This document shows, in pieces, positions 43,101 to 58,018 of a stretch of DNA of 64,000 nt. The DNA comes from Diphasiastrum complanatum (lineage: Eukaryota > Streptophyta > Lycopodiopsida > Lycopodiales > Lycopodiaceae). Both the position numbers and the translations under genes were made by a program. The first letter of the stretch is position 1; the number at the start of each line of letters is the position of its first letter. The notes below the pieces were generated by a model that was not told the origin of the DNA, ran no database searches, and worked only from the letters and a program-made list of their open reading frames with translations. The stretch spans positions 63,316,622 to 63,380,621 of the forward strand of contig CM055092.1 in assembly GCA_029204225.1 (NCBI GenBank), given 5' to 3'.

Positions 43101-43436
43101 CGTCTCTCTAGATGAGCGCCGTGAGTGGCAGAAGCACCATTAAGTTTGGTTCGGACCTGGGAGGGTTCAGCACCAAAAGAATGGGCTCGTGCTCGTGAAG
43201 ACTCGGCTCTATCAGGTTCTTGTCCCTTGAATGGGTTTGTAGATGGCTCGTGGTGTTGGGACCGCATTCGGTAGAACCTATGACGTCTGATTTGTTCAGC
43301 TGTAGGAGGCTTGATCTCGTATGGATAATGTTCTGGTAGTTTAGAATCTGTATGTGGGTCCATTTGATAAGATTTTGTTTTTGTGATTTTTTGGGTTTAG
43401 TTTTTTTTTTTTGTATGGGGTCAAAAATTTGTTTGG

Positions 43437-44969
43437 ATCGAAAAAAATGATGACATCGAAAAAATAAAGTATCGAAAAAACAGAGGACTCGAAAAAACAG
43501 ATGACTCGAAAAATTAAAGGCTCGAAAAAATAGAAGGCTCGAAAAAATTGTATCGAAAAAATAGAAGACTCGAAAAACAGATGACTCAAAAAATAAAAGG
43601 CTCGAAAAAATTGTATCGAAAAAATATAGGACTCGAAAAACAAATGACTCGAAAAATAGAAGACTCGAAAAAATAAAGTATTGAAAAAACAGAGGACTCG
43701 ATAAAACAGATAACTCGAAAAAAGAATGACGTCGAAAAAATAAAGTATCGAAAAAAGAAAGGACTCGAAAAAACAGATGACTCGAAAAAAAGATGACGTC
43801 GAAAAAATAATGTATCAAAAAAACTGAGGACTCGAAAAAACAGATGACTCGAAAAATAGAAGCCTCGAAAAAATTGTATCGAAAAAATATAGGACTCAAA
43901 AAACAGATGACTCGAAAAATAGAAGGCTCGAAAAAATAAAGTATCGAAAAAACAAGAGACTCGAAAAAATAAATGACTTGAAAAAAGAATGACGTCGAAA
44001 AAATAAAGTATAAAAAAAACAGAGGACTCGAAAAAATAGATGACTCGAAAAAAGGATGACGTCGAAAAAATAATGTATAAAAAAAACAGAGGACTCGAAA
44101 AAACAGATGACTTGAAAAATAGAAGACTCAAAAAAGTTGTATCGAAAAAATATAGGTTTCAAAAAACAGATGATTCGAAAAATATAAAGCTCGAAAAAAT
44201 AAAATATTGAAAAAACAGAGGACTCGAAAAAATAGATGACTCGAAAAAAAATGTATCGAAAAATAATGGCTCAAAAATTATTTTAGTGACTCAAATGATG
44301 GCTCAAAATTTTTTTGGTGACTCGAAAAAAATGTATCGAAAAAGATGGCTCGAAAATTTTTTAGTGACTCGAAAAAAACGTATCGAAAAATAATGGCTCA
44401 AAATTCTTTTTTAGTGACTCAAAAAAAATGTATTGAAAAATAATGGCTCGAAATTTTTTCTAGTGACTCAAAAAAATGTATCGAAAATGATGGCTCAAAA
44501 TTGTTTTTGGTAACTCGAAAAAAATGTATTGAAAATGATGGCTTGAAATTTTATTTAGTGACTCTAAAAAAATGTATCGAAAAATAATGGCTCAAAAAAA
44601 AATTTGGTGACTCGAAAAAAATGTTTCAAAAAATAATGGCTCAGTTTTTTTTTTTAGTGACTCGAAAAAAATGTATCGAAAAATAATGGCTCAAAATTTT
44701 TTTAGTGACTCGAAAAAAATGTAGTAAAAAATTAGGACTCAAAAAAATAGAACTCGAAAAAAATATTAGAAGTATCGAAATTTTTTAACAAAGGCTTGAA
44801 AAAATATGACTCGCAAAAATAAAGGAGTATCGCAGAATTTAACAAAGGCTCGAAAAAATATAGGAGTATCGAAAAATTCAGAAGTATCGAAAAAAAAATT
44901 ATGAGTATCAAAAAATTCAGAAGTATTGAAAAATGAAGAGTATCGAAAAATAAGGAGTATCGAAAAATT
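43437..44969. repeat. TCGAAAAAA minisatellite, about 1.5 kb, layered
   Basis: Dozens of units built on (A/G)(C/T)TCGAAAAAA or TATCGAAAAAA. At 43437-44240 units of about 15-19 bases alternate (GACTCGAAAAAACAGAT, GGCTCGAAAAAATA, GTATCGAAAAAA, GACGTCGAAAAAATAA). At about 44240-44740 a longer unit of about 45-55 bases recurs (GTGACTCGAAAAAAATG, then TATCGAAAAATAATGGCTCA, then a T run). At 44740-44969 AGTATCGAAAAA units dominate. Long Phe/Ser-rich minus-strand open frames here are by-products. Confidence 0.92.
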
Positions 44970-44979
44970 AAGCTCGCGG

Positions 44980-45219
44980 CTCCGGTTGAGATTTCACAAG
45001 ATGTGTCGGTTGAGATTTGATGGGAATGCGTCGGTTGAGATTTGAAGGGAATGCGTCGGTTGAGATTTAAGTTAGTGCGTCGGTTGAGATTTGATGGGAA
45101 TGCGCATGTTGAGATTTGAAGGAAATGCGTCGGTTGAGATTTGATGGGAATGCGTCGGTTGATATTTGAAGGGAATGCGTTGGTTGATATTTGAAGGGAA
45201 TGCGTCGGTTGAAATCAGA
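44980..45219. repeat. 25-bp minisatellite, about 9.5 units
   Basis: Unit TGCGTCGGTTGAGATTTGAT plus GGGAA; variants have GATATTTGAAGGGAA. It starts 11 bases after the TCGAAAAAA array ends and shares no sequence with it. Confidence 0.92.
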
Positions 45220-46139
45220 TAAGAAAGGAGCGTGAAGGTCTGGGTCTTGTGAAGGAGAAGGTGGAGTGGGGGCGCAAGTTAGGTGTTCGAGAAGATACCG
45301 ATGGAAGAGAGCGTGACATCTGTAGTGGATCTGGTGTTGCTGGAAATGTCGTAGTGAACAGATCGACTGTAGGGTTTTAGGAGTGTGTAGGATGTGGAGT
45401 AGGTGTGTCTTCGATTCAAGAAACGAGGAATGGAGGGAGTGTGTCTGCTAGGTTCAGATTAGAGAAAGAGAGGGGGCATGGAGGTATTTCAAGGACGAAG
45501 TAGTAGGACTCGTGATCAGAAGAAAAGAGAAGGACGTGTGTCGATGCAAGAAGAACAGAAGTGTTGTGCTATTCTGTATTGTCAGAGAAAGAACGTGAGT
45601 GTTGGATGTGTTTGTAAGATGTTGTTGTAGATCATGGATGATGAGAGGTCTGGATGAACTCAGAAATGTGTGAAGATTGAGAAACGTGTGCAGAGATCTG
45701 AACAGCAGTTACATGGAAGAATATGTGGGTGGGTCAAGCGGCAACAGGCGTCAAATGTTTACAGATCCCTTGCTCCAGAGGATTTGTTGGTTTTTTCTTT
45801 ACTTCTTCAGAATTGTTTCTGTCTGTTATCAGGCTTCATGACATTCATTAGATGTATTCTTGATATTATAATGTCCAAACCATGATGGAAGTCGATTTTG
45901 ATATGCTCTGCATGTCACTAAAGAGTGTGAATGAATCAAGATCGTCAGTCGCGAAGCTTTCACGAAGGAACCACGACTCTCTTGCCCTCGGATGGAGTTC
46001 AGATGCGATCGCTGGACACTGCCAACTGAATCACTTCTACAATCCTCCAGAGTGTAGTCAGGCACTGCTGATCAAGGAACGAGCCCCTAATCTTGTAGAT
46101 GGACAACACCTCTGCAGGAACTACCTTAGCCAGATTATT
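45220..46139. other. between minisatellite and copia RT; no gene recognised
   Basis: G-rich on the + strand at 45220-45680. Minus-strand translation at 46065-46139 may be a decayed continuation of the copia RNase H, but motifs are too weak to call. Confidence 0.35.
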
Positions 46140-47609
46140 TCATTGGCCATCTTTGCTGCTGCAACATATTTTGCTTCGCAGGATGACTGGGCTACAACGG
46201 TCTATTTGAAAATATTGCAAAATGCGTTTTGCAGTCTTCCAATGTGTCGAGCCTGGATTCGTGTAGAATTGGCTCATCCTGAACACTGCATAAGCAATAT
46301 CAGGACGTGTGTTGTTTGCAAGGTACATCAGTGATCCTATCAGCTTCTTGTAAGGTGTGAGCTGCATTTGTTCTCTCTCTTCCTCAGTCCTTGGACAGTC
46401 GTTGCTTGTCAGCACCATCCCTGCGAGCATTGGAGTGTTCGCTCTTTTGTAGTTCAGCATCCCAAAGTCCTCTAGGGTGTATCTGGACTGGTGAAGGTAT
46501 AACTTACCTCCCTCGTAGTCCCTTTCAATTTGTAAGCCTAGGTAACACCTGGCTTCTCCCAGATCCACTACCTCGAAATGTTTCGAGATGTCTGTCTTTA
46601 CTTCAACAATTAATTGCTCACTCCTGCAAAGTATCAGAGTGTCGTCCACATATACAGCCACTATGATGATCTGCCCATCTGTAACTCTGACATATACATT
46701 AGAATCAGCCAACAGAGGCTTGAATCCTAATGATTTCAAGGCTTGATCTTTCTTCTTGTACCATTGTCGGGTTGATTATTTCAGACCATAGATACTTCTG
46801 TGCATTCTGCATACATAGTCAGGAAGTGAATTTGAGACGTATCTTGGGGGTTGATCCATGTAGACCTCTTCATCTAATTCGCCATGCAAGAAGGCTATCT
46901 TCTCATCCACAATGTGGATCCTGAGGTCATAAGCTGCTGCATATGCAAATAACAGATGTAGGACGAATGTTTGACAACAGGAGAGAAGGTTTCAGAGTAG
47001 TCAATACCATATATATGAGAGAAACCTTTCGCTACCAGTCTTGCCTTGTATTTCGTGATGTTCCCATCTAGTCTGTATCTAGCTTGAAAATCCATTTGCA
47101 ATTGACAGTCTTGCGCTTATGTGGTAATGGCTCCAATGTCCATACCTGGTTCTTTCTCATGGACTCCATCTCTTCATTCATGTCTTGGATCCATCTGTCC
47201 TTTTCTGGACTTTCAATCGCTTCCTCGAAAGTCTGTGGTTCGCCACTAAATCCACAGAACTCTTCTGATATGGAAGCTGAGCTGCCTGGCACATATCTTG
47301 CTGGCACTCTTCGTGGTCTTGTCGACCTTCTAGGAGATCCTCCTGGGAGAGCTATGCCTTTGCCTTTGTCTGCTCTGCTCGGTTCGGAACCATCTTGGTT
47401 TACAGGAACTACGGCGGCAGGTTGCCTCTCAAATCTTCCTTTGTCAGATTCGTTGCTCGAATGGGAGACGACTCGAAAATCTTCATTTTCATGTTCGTCC
47501 TCTGCTCCCTCTGTCATTGGTGGCAGGTCATAGTATTGTCTCTCCAGAACCTTGTAGCTGACAGGATCGTCATTGGCCATTGTCCTGCTCTCATCGAATC
47601 TGACATGGA

Positions 47610-48131
<522 letters not shown>

Positions 48132-48293
48132 GATCACTTAGTTATTTGATTAGTTAAAAGCTAATAAAAGGACTTTAGGCCTTTTTGCGAGAATTAAATG
48201 TTGCAAGACATAATAGTCAAGTTAGTGAATAAAAAAAAGTTCTTCCCAAATTTCAAATTTTAAAATAATAGGGGAGGTGGTTACTGGTCAATA

Positions 48294-48504
48294 TGATTTG
48301 AGGCCAAAACCCTAAAATCCACTATATATAGTGGTACTCTGTGATTCATTTTACATGTTCATTTCAATAAAGTAGGTGGAGCCTCTATCAAATTGAAATT
48401 GGATGTCTTTGGTCTTCTTTCTTGCTCCATCTCTCATGTTTTATCTGGATTTTGATGGTATTTGGATTTCTAATTGTTGGGATTGATTCTTGTAATACTT
48501 TTAC

Positions 48505-48569
<65 letters not shown>

Positions 48570-48767
48570 ATCTTTGGTGGATCAGGGTTAACATGATCAT
48601 AGTGTTAGATGTTGAATCTTAAGCATGTGCTTGATGAACTATGTTATTGCTCTCATGAGAATGAATCTCCATGTGACAAGTTTATCCTCATCATTGCTTA
48701 ATGCTTTGCATTTTCTAGGACCTAGGGTTGAAGGTGAATAGGAAACCCACTACACATAAGCAACAAT
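48294..48767. repeat. direct repeat copy 2 with shorter (GA)n
   Basis: Same order as copy 1, with a (GA) tract at 48507-48565 (59 bp). The 162-bp gap between copies is AT-rich. Confidence 0.88.
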
Positions 48768-51129
48768 TTTGTATTACATTGGTCAACATTACTATTATAT
48801 TATTGCTTTGTAATATTGGAGGAAAGAGCAAGTTATCTTTTGGAAATTTATTAGGGTTAATGTTTGGTAAAATGGTTAGATTTCATTCTACATGATAGAT
48901 CCTTCTATAATTAATCATAATAAAGTTGTTATGAACTTCTATGTTACAAATTATTATGTAGTCAATCGTAATAGAAGCTGCTTTGAGCTTCTACATGATA
49001 GATCCTTCCGTAATCAACTATAATAAAAGCTGCTATGAGGTTTTAGTTGGCACATCTTTCTCCAAGGGGGCCATAATAAATCATGCTATGAGCTTGTATG
49101 CTACAGATAAACGAGCATGAAAATTGTTACAAAACATGCTCGTCTCTTTCACTGTCTTCTAAGCTGCCATCGTAGACTTGTAATCTAAGATGCTTATATA
49201 TACAAGCATGTTGCAAAGATTGATCAACAACGGATGAGTGATCTGTGAGTGACTTAAAGATCATCAAACGTACGAAGATAGTGTATTTGTTGTGTGAAAC
49301 CTCATTATAAATGTATCAAGTCTTAGATCCTAAATTTTGCTACCTATAGCTAAGCTTGATCTAAGCGTAATGCTACATGGCCCCTTGACACGATCATTGT
49401 AACTTGCCTTGGTTAAATCAAGAATGACTATTGTTTCAAGAATCTGTAATGTTATGTTAATGATTTGCTATTTTTTTATATATTTGATCTGAGTAAGTAT
49501 AAGAATTTATTAATGAATTCATTCAACTACAATTTGCAATACCTTCAGACATTATGGCAATTTGAGACGCCTCATTTTTCTAAATGGTGTCAATCTAGCA
49601 AATCGGTTTCATTTAAAGATTAGTAGATACCTTATAAATTTGTAAATTTTTTATAATATCATTTAGATTAGATTATTTACCTTGTTTAAAGTGATACCGA
49701 AACCATTAAGGTGTTTCATTCACTATATTCCGGCAAATCTGAATGGTGAAAGTAAAAATCTTTTCGCAATCATTGAAAATGTTAAAGTAGCCATACCCTA
49801 AGAATTTAAGCAAATGGATATCAATGATAATGAGGGTTGTGAATGAATCCTACCTATTGAGACAAAAAAAATCCGTCAATAAATGCAAAGAGACAAGCCT
49901 ATGGGAAGCAAAAGAAAGAATCAAGACACTCCATGAGACACATACTCTCAAAGGAGTATTTCACCTAAGCGTAAGTTACCTAAGTGGTATAAGAACATAA
50001 TTAAGAATGTTAAGGTGAATTGTCAATGAAGAAACTTGAAGTTTCCAACCACAAAGCATTGATAGCTTATGACTGCAGATCGCAATCCACCGCAACCGCA
50101 ACCGCATCGTGACATATACGAACGAGGACAACAACGAAGTCCGACACACCGCAGATCGACAAACTGAAAACCCCGATTGACAAATGAAGCCAACCATAGG
50201 AAATCGCAAGTCAACTCCTGCGGTCGGCAAGCGACGACCGCAGCCCAACCGCAATGGCCTCAACTACGGTTACAGAGGTGGCCCTGAAATCGACACATCT
50301 TTATGACCCACGATCAACAAAGTACTAGCAAAATGGACTAACACCACGGACGAAGCATACAACAAACTAAATGTCGTGGATAGTGGGTTAAGCAGGTCTT
50401 GTAATCATTCATTTACATTAAAGACCACTTATTTTCTTTGATCCTATATATAGAGGATGGATGGGAGAATGATGGATACACATACACACAGAGAGGTGAC
50501 AGACAGACAAAGATAAAGAGATAGATAGGTTGAGTGATTGAGTGTTGAATGTGAGGATGAAAAGCCATCCACTAGTAAGCGAGACGAGTTGAGTTAGTCA
50601 GACCTTTAAGGTCAGACACAAAGAGATACATATAGAAGTATTTGCTATTATGCACTACTCATCAATTATATTCATAAGAGACAAGGTTTCTCTTGCAGTA
50701 ACGCGTTGTGCGATATGCCAAACAACGCTCAAGGAATCACTGTAATTGAACAGATGTTTTTCTTATCTCTTGTCTATGACTCATAATTCTTGAATGCCTT
50801 ATGTTTGTTGAATGTTTCTGCAAGATCAACTGTTATTCGTTTTTTCCGCATAAAGGCTCATATTAGTTAAATCAACAGTGTTTGTCTACACCTTGGAAGA
50901 GGATAGATCTTAATTAGAAGCAGTAGCTACATTTAAGAGCTCGACTCTATCTAGGCATATCAGAAATCTAGAAGAGGATAATCAAACCTCTCACGATTCC
51001 AATAGTCAAGAGAGGTGAAGAGATTAACAAGAGGAAAGAAGACCCCTTAACATTTTCAAGTGAATTGCACTCTCATGTGTGACATTATGGAATTTCAATA
51101 GTTGTCATCTTTTGAGTTTTCAAAGGATT
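48768..51129. other. no gene recognised; GC-rich patch and TATA motif
   Basis: 50060-50290 is richer in CG/GCAACCGCA words than its surroundings. CCTATATATAGAGG at about 50444 resembles a core promoter or an LTR TATA box, 690 bases before a copia RT relic, but no LTR boundaries are visible. Confidence 0.4.
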
Positions 51130-51560
51130 CAGAAGTATGCAATCAACAACGAAGGAGGAGATGGAATCCAATGAGAGACATATAACATGGGAACTGGTAG
51201 GTGTACCTCCAAACAAAAGATCCATTGACAATAAATGGGTACACAGGACAAAGTTTCATGTAGATGCTTTAATCTCAAAACAGAAAGTGCATTTGTTTGT
51301 CAAAGAATATGAACAAAGCAAGGCGATTAACTATGAAGTGCTCCCATGGCATTAGCATTTTATTTTGGATGAAAAATCCATCAAATGAATGTGAAGTCTA
51401 ATTTTTTAGTGGAGACTTGAATAAGAAAGTGTATATGACCCAACCTCAAAGCTTCAATGTCAAGGGACAAGAAGACAAAGTGTGCGAGCTATAGAAATTG
51501 TTGTATGGTCTTATACAGACATTGTGGCCATGGTATGACATATGTTTTTAATGGCCGTTT
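51130..51560 (+). pseudogene. Ty1/copia RT fragment
   Basis: EEMESNERHITWELVGVPPN then DNKWVHRTKFHVDALISKQK and VHLFVKEYEQSKAINYEV correspond to the copia RT entry. After a stop at 51353, decayed IHQMNVKS, LNKKVYMTQPQSFNVKGQED, KVCEL and LLYGLIQTLWPWYD follow in other frames. YVDD and RNase H are absent. Confidence 0.85.
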
Positions 51561-52509
51561 TTTATGGTCTAGTAAGAGTAGGACCTAATGTCTATTTCAA
51601 GTACATAAGCTCATTATAAGACACTAAGTTTAGCAGCCCATAAAATAACATGGCCAAAATATTATTTTAGTTATAAAAAAAAGTTTCTTGAGTTTTGGAT
51701 GAATTAATTTTTCTCTCTATCCACTCTAGTGCATGCTTGCATGCTCTAGCATTGATATCATAACATAAGATGCTAATTACAAATTTTGCTTCGCCTTATA
51801 GTTTTTGCACAATCTTGGTAAATTGGAATTCAATTATTTGTCTTAAATATTCTGTTACAATAATTGCTCTCAAGCATTATAAGGTTTTGACAATCTGCGA
51901 GTAAATATTTTGCAAGTTTTGCGAGTTTCTCACTAATTATGTAGCACATGACATGCCATGTAATATTAACTGCATTCTCCCTCTAACTACAAAAGGATAT
52001 TGACTAGAGGCAAAATTTTCAATGGAACTTAAAATAAACAAACACGTTGCTTGTGAGAACCTCAATGTGAGACAACTTTGGAAGTGAAATTGGTTGTCTC
52101 CTCTCTGTACTATTAATAATCCTCTCAATGTCTCTTGATAGATATCATAAATTATTTTAGCACATCTTCTTGAAACGTATTAAAGTTGACTTTTCATTTT
52201 CCAATATCACGAAAGGCTTGGACGCCATAGCATGAGCCATTGTATCATGTGAATCATTCACACCCATTTAACTTTCTCTCAATGTAAATCAAATCATATA
52301 GTCTATGTGACAATGCAAGCACCAAACTGTGTAATCTATATGTTGAAATAATCATTGTCATGAACAATATCCACTTTTACGATATTACATCATACTTTGT
52401 GGATACATTGCATGTTTAATAGGTTGAAAATTCAAATTATACAATAGAAAAGATATTTTGACACATTTGAGAACCAAATTTCAAGTAAGAACATTATTTC
52501 AGAATATTT
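51561..52509. other. no gene recognised
   Basis: AT-rich sequence with no domain or repeat seen. Confidence 0.45.
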
Positions 52510-52735
52510 TTTGTAGCCTCCAAACATAACACGCCGACATGCTAAGTGAAATAGTTGGAAAAAAAAAATTGTAGCCTTCAAAGATAGCATGTTTGCATAT
52601 TAAGTGAAACATTTGTTTTTTTGCAACCTCCACACGCCGACGTGCATAGCAAAGCCTCCCGCCCCCCCTTCCCGGCCAAGAAGAAAACAATTGGGCTGTT
52701 TCGCTATGCCCACTTGTGCCATCTTTGGAGGCTAT
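52510..52735. repeat. foldback repeat: two or three direct units and one inverted
   Basis: GTAGCC(T/C)(T/C)CAAA units begin near 52512 and 52570, with a weaker one at 52623 (TGCAACCTCCACACGCCG). The inverted counterpart is 52699-52734, TTTCGCTATGCCCACTTGTG then CCATCTTTGGAGGCTA. The arms could pair around a C-rich loop (GCCCCCCCTTCCCGG). This is MITE-like but no target duplication was defined. Confidence 0.65.
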
Positions 52736-52740
52736 ATATA

Positions 52741-54214
52741 TTTTTTAATTCAACATTTTTTTTGTTTGAAATTCCATTATGGGGTTTTTAACCATGTACC
52801 AGACCACAACTTTTAATAATAAACGTTGAAGTAGTGGCATAAAAAAGGCAGCACACCATGTGCTATTTTTTTGTTGAATCATGGCAAAAAAGAAACTTGC
52901 AAAACTTGCAACAAATCTACTTGCAAAATGCCAATAAAGTGTCCATTTAGTGCCAATTAGTAAGAAGATTAGATATGGGTGGTTAAGCTATTTGTCTTTA
53001 TTGCACAAAGGGCCATTGAGAGTCCATTGCATAAGCTCTACAATATCAACAATTTAACAAAAACCAAAATTTTAACTAAATAAATCTTGACAAAGGTGGT
53101 CATCCCACCACATTAAGTGGATCATGTGGATAATTTTGGAAAGTATATCCTCATAAACAAGATTTAAAATATGCTTCTCACATTACGATGATACGCACAC
53201 ATTCACATGTAAATGTTATTGCATTTTGAATTATATATGCATCTATATTACAAACATCAACATTAACTACTTGAAAATCCCATGTCAAAATCTCACATGT
53301 GTGGTAGATATGCATATTGCTTATCAAATCTTTGAGCACATGCTTAAAGATTGCACTTCTTAGAGTTTCATGGTGTCTTTACACATTCTTGAGGCACTGA
53401 AAAAAATAAACAATGCTAAAAAAATTACATGACTAAATCATCTATTCATAAAATACAAAAGTAGGCTAAGATAGTAGAGGATAGTTGAATAGTCACAACA
53501 TGTTTAAAATAAGAAGGCTGAAAGTTTATTATACAACCAACAAATAAGTACATTCCAGCTTTTGAAGACAACTAAATTTTGGATTTTCACATATGATATA
53601 AATAGCTATCACTTCAAGTTATGGACTCACGTGGACTCATGAGAAAAACAACACAATACATGTCTTGAACATAGGATTAATTAATTTCAAATGGATCCAT
53701 TATAGAAGCTTCCATTTGTAGCTTAGTAAATATGATGACTTTTATTATATCGTTTTTAAAAGCAAAAAATTTAAAACTAGAACATGTGTGTGTGTGTGCG
53801 TGTGTGCGTGCGCGCACGCACAAAGTTGGGCATCCACCAAAGTTCAAAAGTTCTCACCATCAAGTACTTATGGGAGTAATCCTTTTTCATTAGTGCAAAA
53901 AAGAGAAATGCTAAGGTTACTAGAGTGGATAAAGGTAAGGTTTATGAGGCCCCTAGAGTTAGCACACCTCACGTGGAAGCTGCTAAGCAATGTTGGTTAT
54001 TGCAAAAAAGCATGCATACTAGATCACATAAAAATAATAATTTCAATTTAAAAGGTTGTTGATCTCCCCAAAAAAATTGGTGAAATACTAGCCACAAATG
54101 ATTTAGTAGTGTGTTATTGTGAAAACTATTATGTTCACTCAACAACATTGGTTCATAATGGCTTCTAGTAACACCAATCATTGCATCATAATATCAATCT
54201 AATTTATTCAAGAT
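52741..54214. other. no gene recognised; short (GT)/(GC) tract
   Basis: 53785-53821 is alternating TG/CG (GTGTGTGTGTGTGCGTGTG then CGTGCGCGCACGC). The rest has no domain. Confidence 0.45.
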
Positions 54215-54500
54215 AATTTTAAATTCTAAGCTCGTGAAAGATGCCAGCTCTAGAAATTGAATCAAAAGCATCTGTAATATCTACTTGAAGAGCAGCTCAG
54301 TCAAGATGAAAATCAACAACAACATGCATACCGTGTATCATAGCTTTACAACCTCATAGAATAGAGATGAAAATATGATGAAGAGAAAAGAGGTGAGAAT
54401 AAAATTGGTATTGAAGACCAATAGAATGACTCATAAGATAAAGGAGGACTTCACCAATAGTGGTAGGACGTGAAAATTTCTCAGCATGCTACTTGGCTAG
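54215..54500 (-). pseudogene. LINE reverse transcriptase fragment
   Basis: Minus strand across frames: RPTTIGEVLLYLMSHSIG, GCKAMIHGMHVVVDFHLD, then AALQVDITDAFDSISRAGIF. The A.QVDI.(D/N)AF(D/N)S.SR block with G(C)..MIHG upstream is the RT palm of a LINE group distinct from the L1-type and from the intron-2 array. Interrupted by a frameshift and stops; no 3' end recognised. Confidence 0.65.
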
Positions 54501-55125
54501 TTGGGCATTTTAGGCCTAAGGGAGGCAAAACTTGTAAATATTGTATATCAAACTTTTGAAACATGGGTAAGTGATTAAAATAATATTATTTATTATTTTT
54601 AGATAGGTCTTAGAAGTGGTAGACCTCAAATCTCACAAAATGGCCTTTATTTGATGCAATTTGGCCATATGGACCAAAATTGGTAGGTTAGGTTTCATAT
54701 TTCTATTTCAGGGCTATGTGAATCTAGAGAGAGGAGAGATAGTCATCTCTCACACCTATAATTAGGCTAAAATACATGGAGAAAGTGAAGCCTTTGTCCA
54801 TATTTGGTTTGGAGAAGATTTTCGAGAATTATATCATCTCATTTTGGCATTCTTCTACATATGTATAGGAATTGTGTTCTGTGCTTGATTGATGTGCATA
54901 TAGATGATAAATTGAATGTGATATTGCTATTGTATGGACTATAAACAAAGGCTTAGAATCAAATCTAAGCAAGTTTTGAGTATCTTTTGACTTTATTTCC
55001 AGTTGGTTAGTGGTTTTTATCAAATCAGCAAGCTAGTGAATGAACTGTTTAACATAGAAGCAATTTGTATTTAGTGCAATCATTCTTGGCCTAGACCTAA
55101 CATTTTGGATCTAAAAATTTTTACA
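54501..55125 (+). repeat. probable copia 5' LTR (start undefined)
   Basis: Ends TTTTTACA immediately before a perfect tRNA-Met primer site, so an LTR must end at 55125. Its start is not identifiable without a second copy. Confidence 0.5.
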
Positions 55126-56050
55126 TGGTATCAGAGCTGGTTGGCATCCAAAAATAGTAATGAAAAAAAAATTGGTAGACATTTGAGAGCGACCTAAATT
55201 CTTGCATGCTTTTATGCATTTGTGTTGATAAGATCTATACTAGCATTTTGATGTGAGTGGATTTGAATTTATAGTTTGGTGATATCTTCATTTTCCATGC
55301 TCCTTTTTGAATGTCGTGAAGACAGAAAGGTAGCTTTTCTAAGTCATTAGGTAGTTGTGGAGAGACTCTGAGCTTTATTCAGAGATTTGCCTACTATTGA
55401 AGAACCTAGCTATTTTGTAGAAAAAAATAAAAATACTTCCGTTTTTCAAGTTGATCTAAAATCATCGGTTCTCCATGTAATTTTCTGTATGAACGCTCTA
55501 TGGACTCATGAAGTTGAAGGCACAACACAATATAACTCATACTTCAAGATGACATTACGAGATTGATTTTTGATATTCTTTAAGTTCCAAGACTAACTTG
55601 TTTTCCATATTTTGAGTTATAGATAAGAGCTACATTGTCCAATTGACTCCAACAATGTCTGATCCTAGACATTTCATGAAATATCTTGGTCAGAGGACTC
55701 AGGGATGGATATCTACATATTCTTTGGCATCATTTGTCATGTACATCTTTTACTTTGCTGTCAAGGAAGAAGAACCGGTTGTGCATTAGAGATATGGCCA
55801 TGTGAACATGAAGTCTTTGAAACATATGCACCAACACAATCCACTTCGTGCCTTGGACTTATCTTGATCACACACTCATAGTGTATGTAAATATTGTCTT
55901 CTTGTTGGCAATCGTGCGAGGACAAATTATTCAAGAGGTAAATAATTCAAGACCAAGAACCTGTTGGAGTTAATTCATTGTAATCTTTGTGGTGCAAGAC
56001 TATTTGTCCTCTCTTTTCATTATATCAATCCAAGGTGCACATGTTCTTTG
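55126..56050 (+). pseudogene. copia element start: primer site and decayed gag-pol
   Basis: TGGTATCAGAGC at 55126-55137 is a perfect tRNA-Met primer site. Downstream coding is badly decayed until RYGHVNMKSLKHMHQHNPLR and YCLLVGNRARTNYSRGK (55790-55940), the pre-integrase zinc region, and NLLELIHCNLCG, the integrase entry (55960-56000). The element is truncated shortly after. Confidence 0.75.
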
Positions 56051-57930
<1,880 letters not shown>

Positions 57931-58015
<85 letters not shown>

Positions 58016-58018
58016 CGC
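57931..58018. repeat. (GT)38 followed by (GC)6
   Basis: Alternating purine-pyrimidine tract of 88 bases, then ACACGTGCA. Such tracts favour left-handed Z-DNA. Confidence 0.95.

Noticed and set aside
43108-44162. Long minus-strand open frames rich in FFESS/FFRV repeats as a repeat protein gene
   Set aside because: They are translations of the TCGAAAAAA minisatellite, which lacks stops on that strand; no start context or non-repeat domain.
43437-45219. CRISPR-like array
   Set aside because: Units are directly adjacent without unique spacers, there are no cas genes, and the DNA is eukaryotic.
45670-46334. Plus-strand open frames as genes
   Set aside because: The 46140-46334 part is the antisense of the copia RT region; the rest has no recognisable domain.
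49976-50263. 95-codon Arg-rich minus-strand frame as a gene
   Set aside because: It lies in a locally GC-rich patch, with no homology and no supporting signals.
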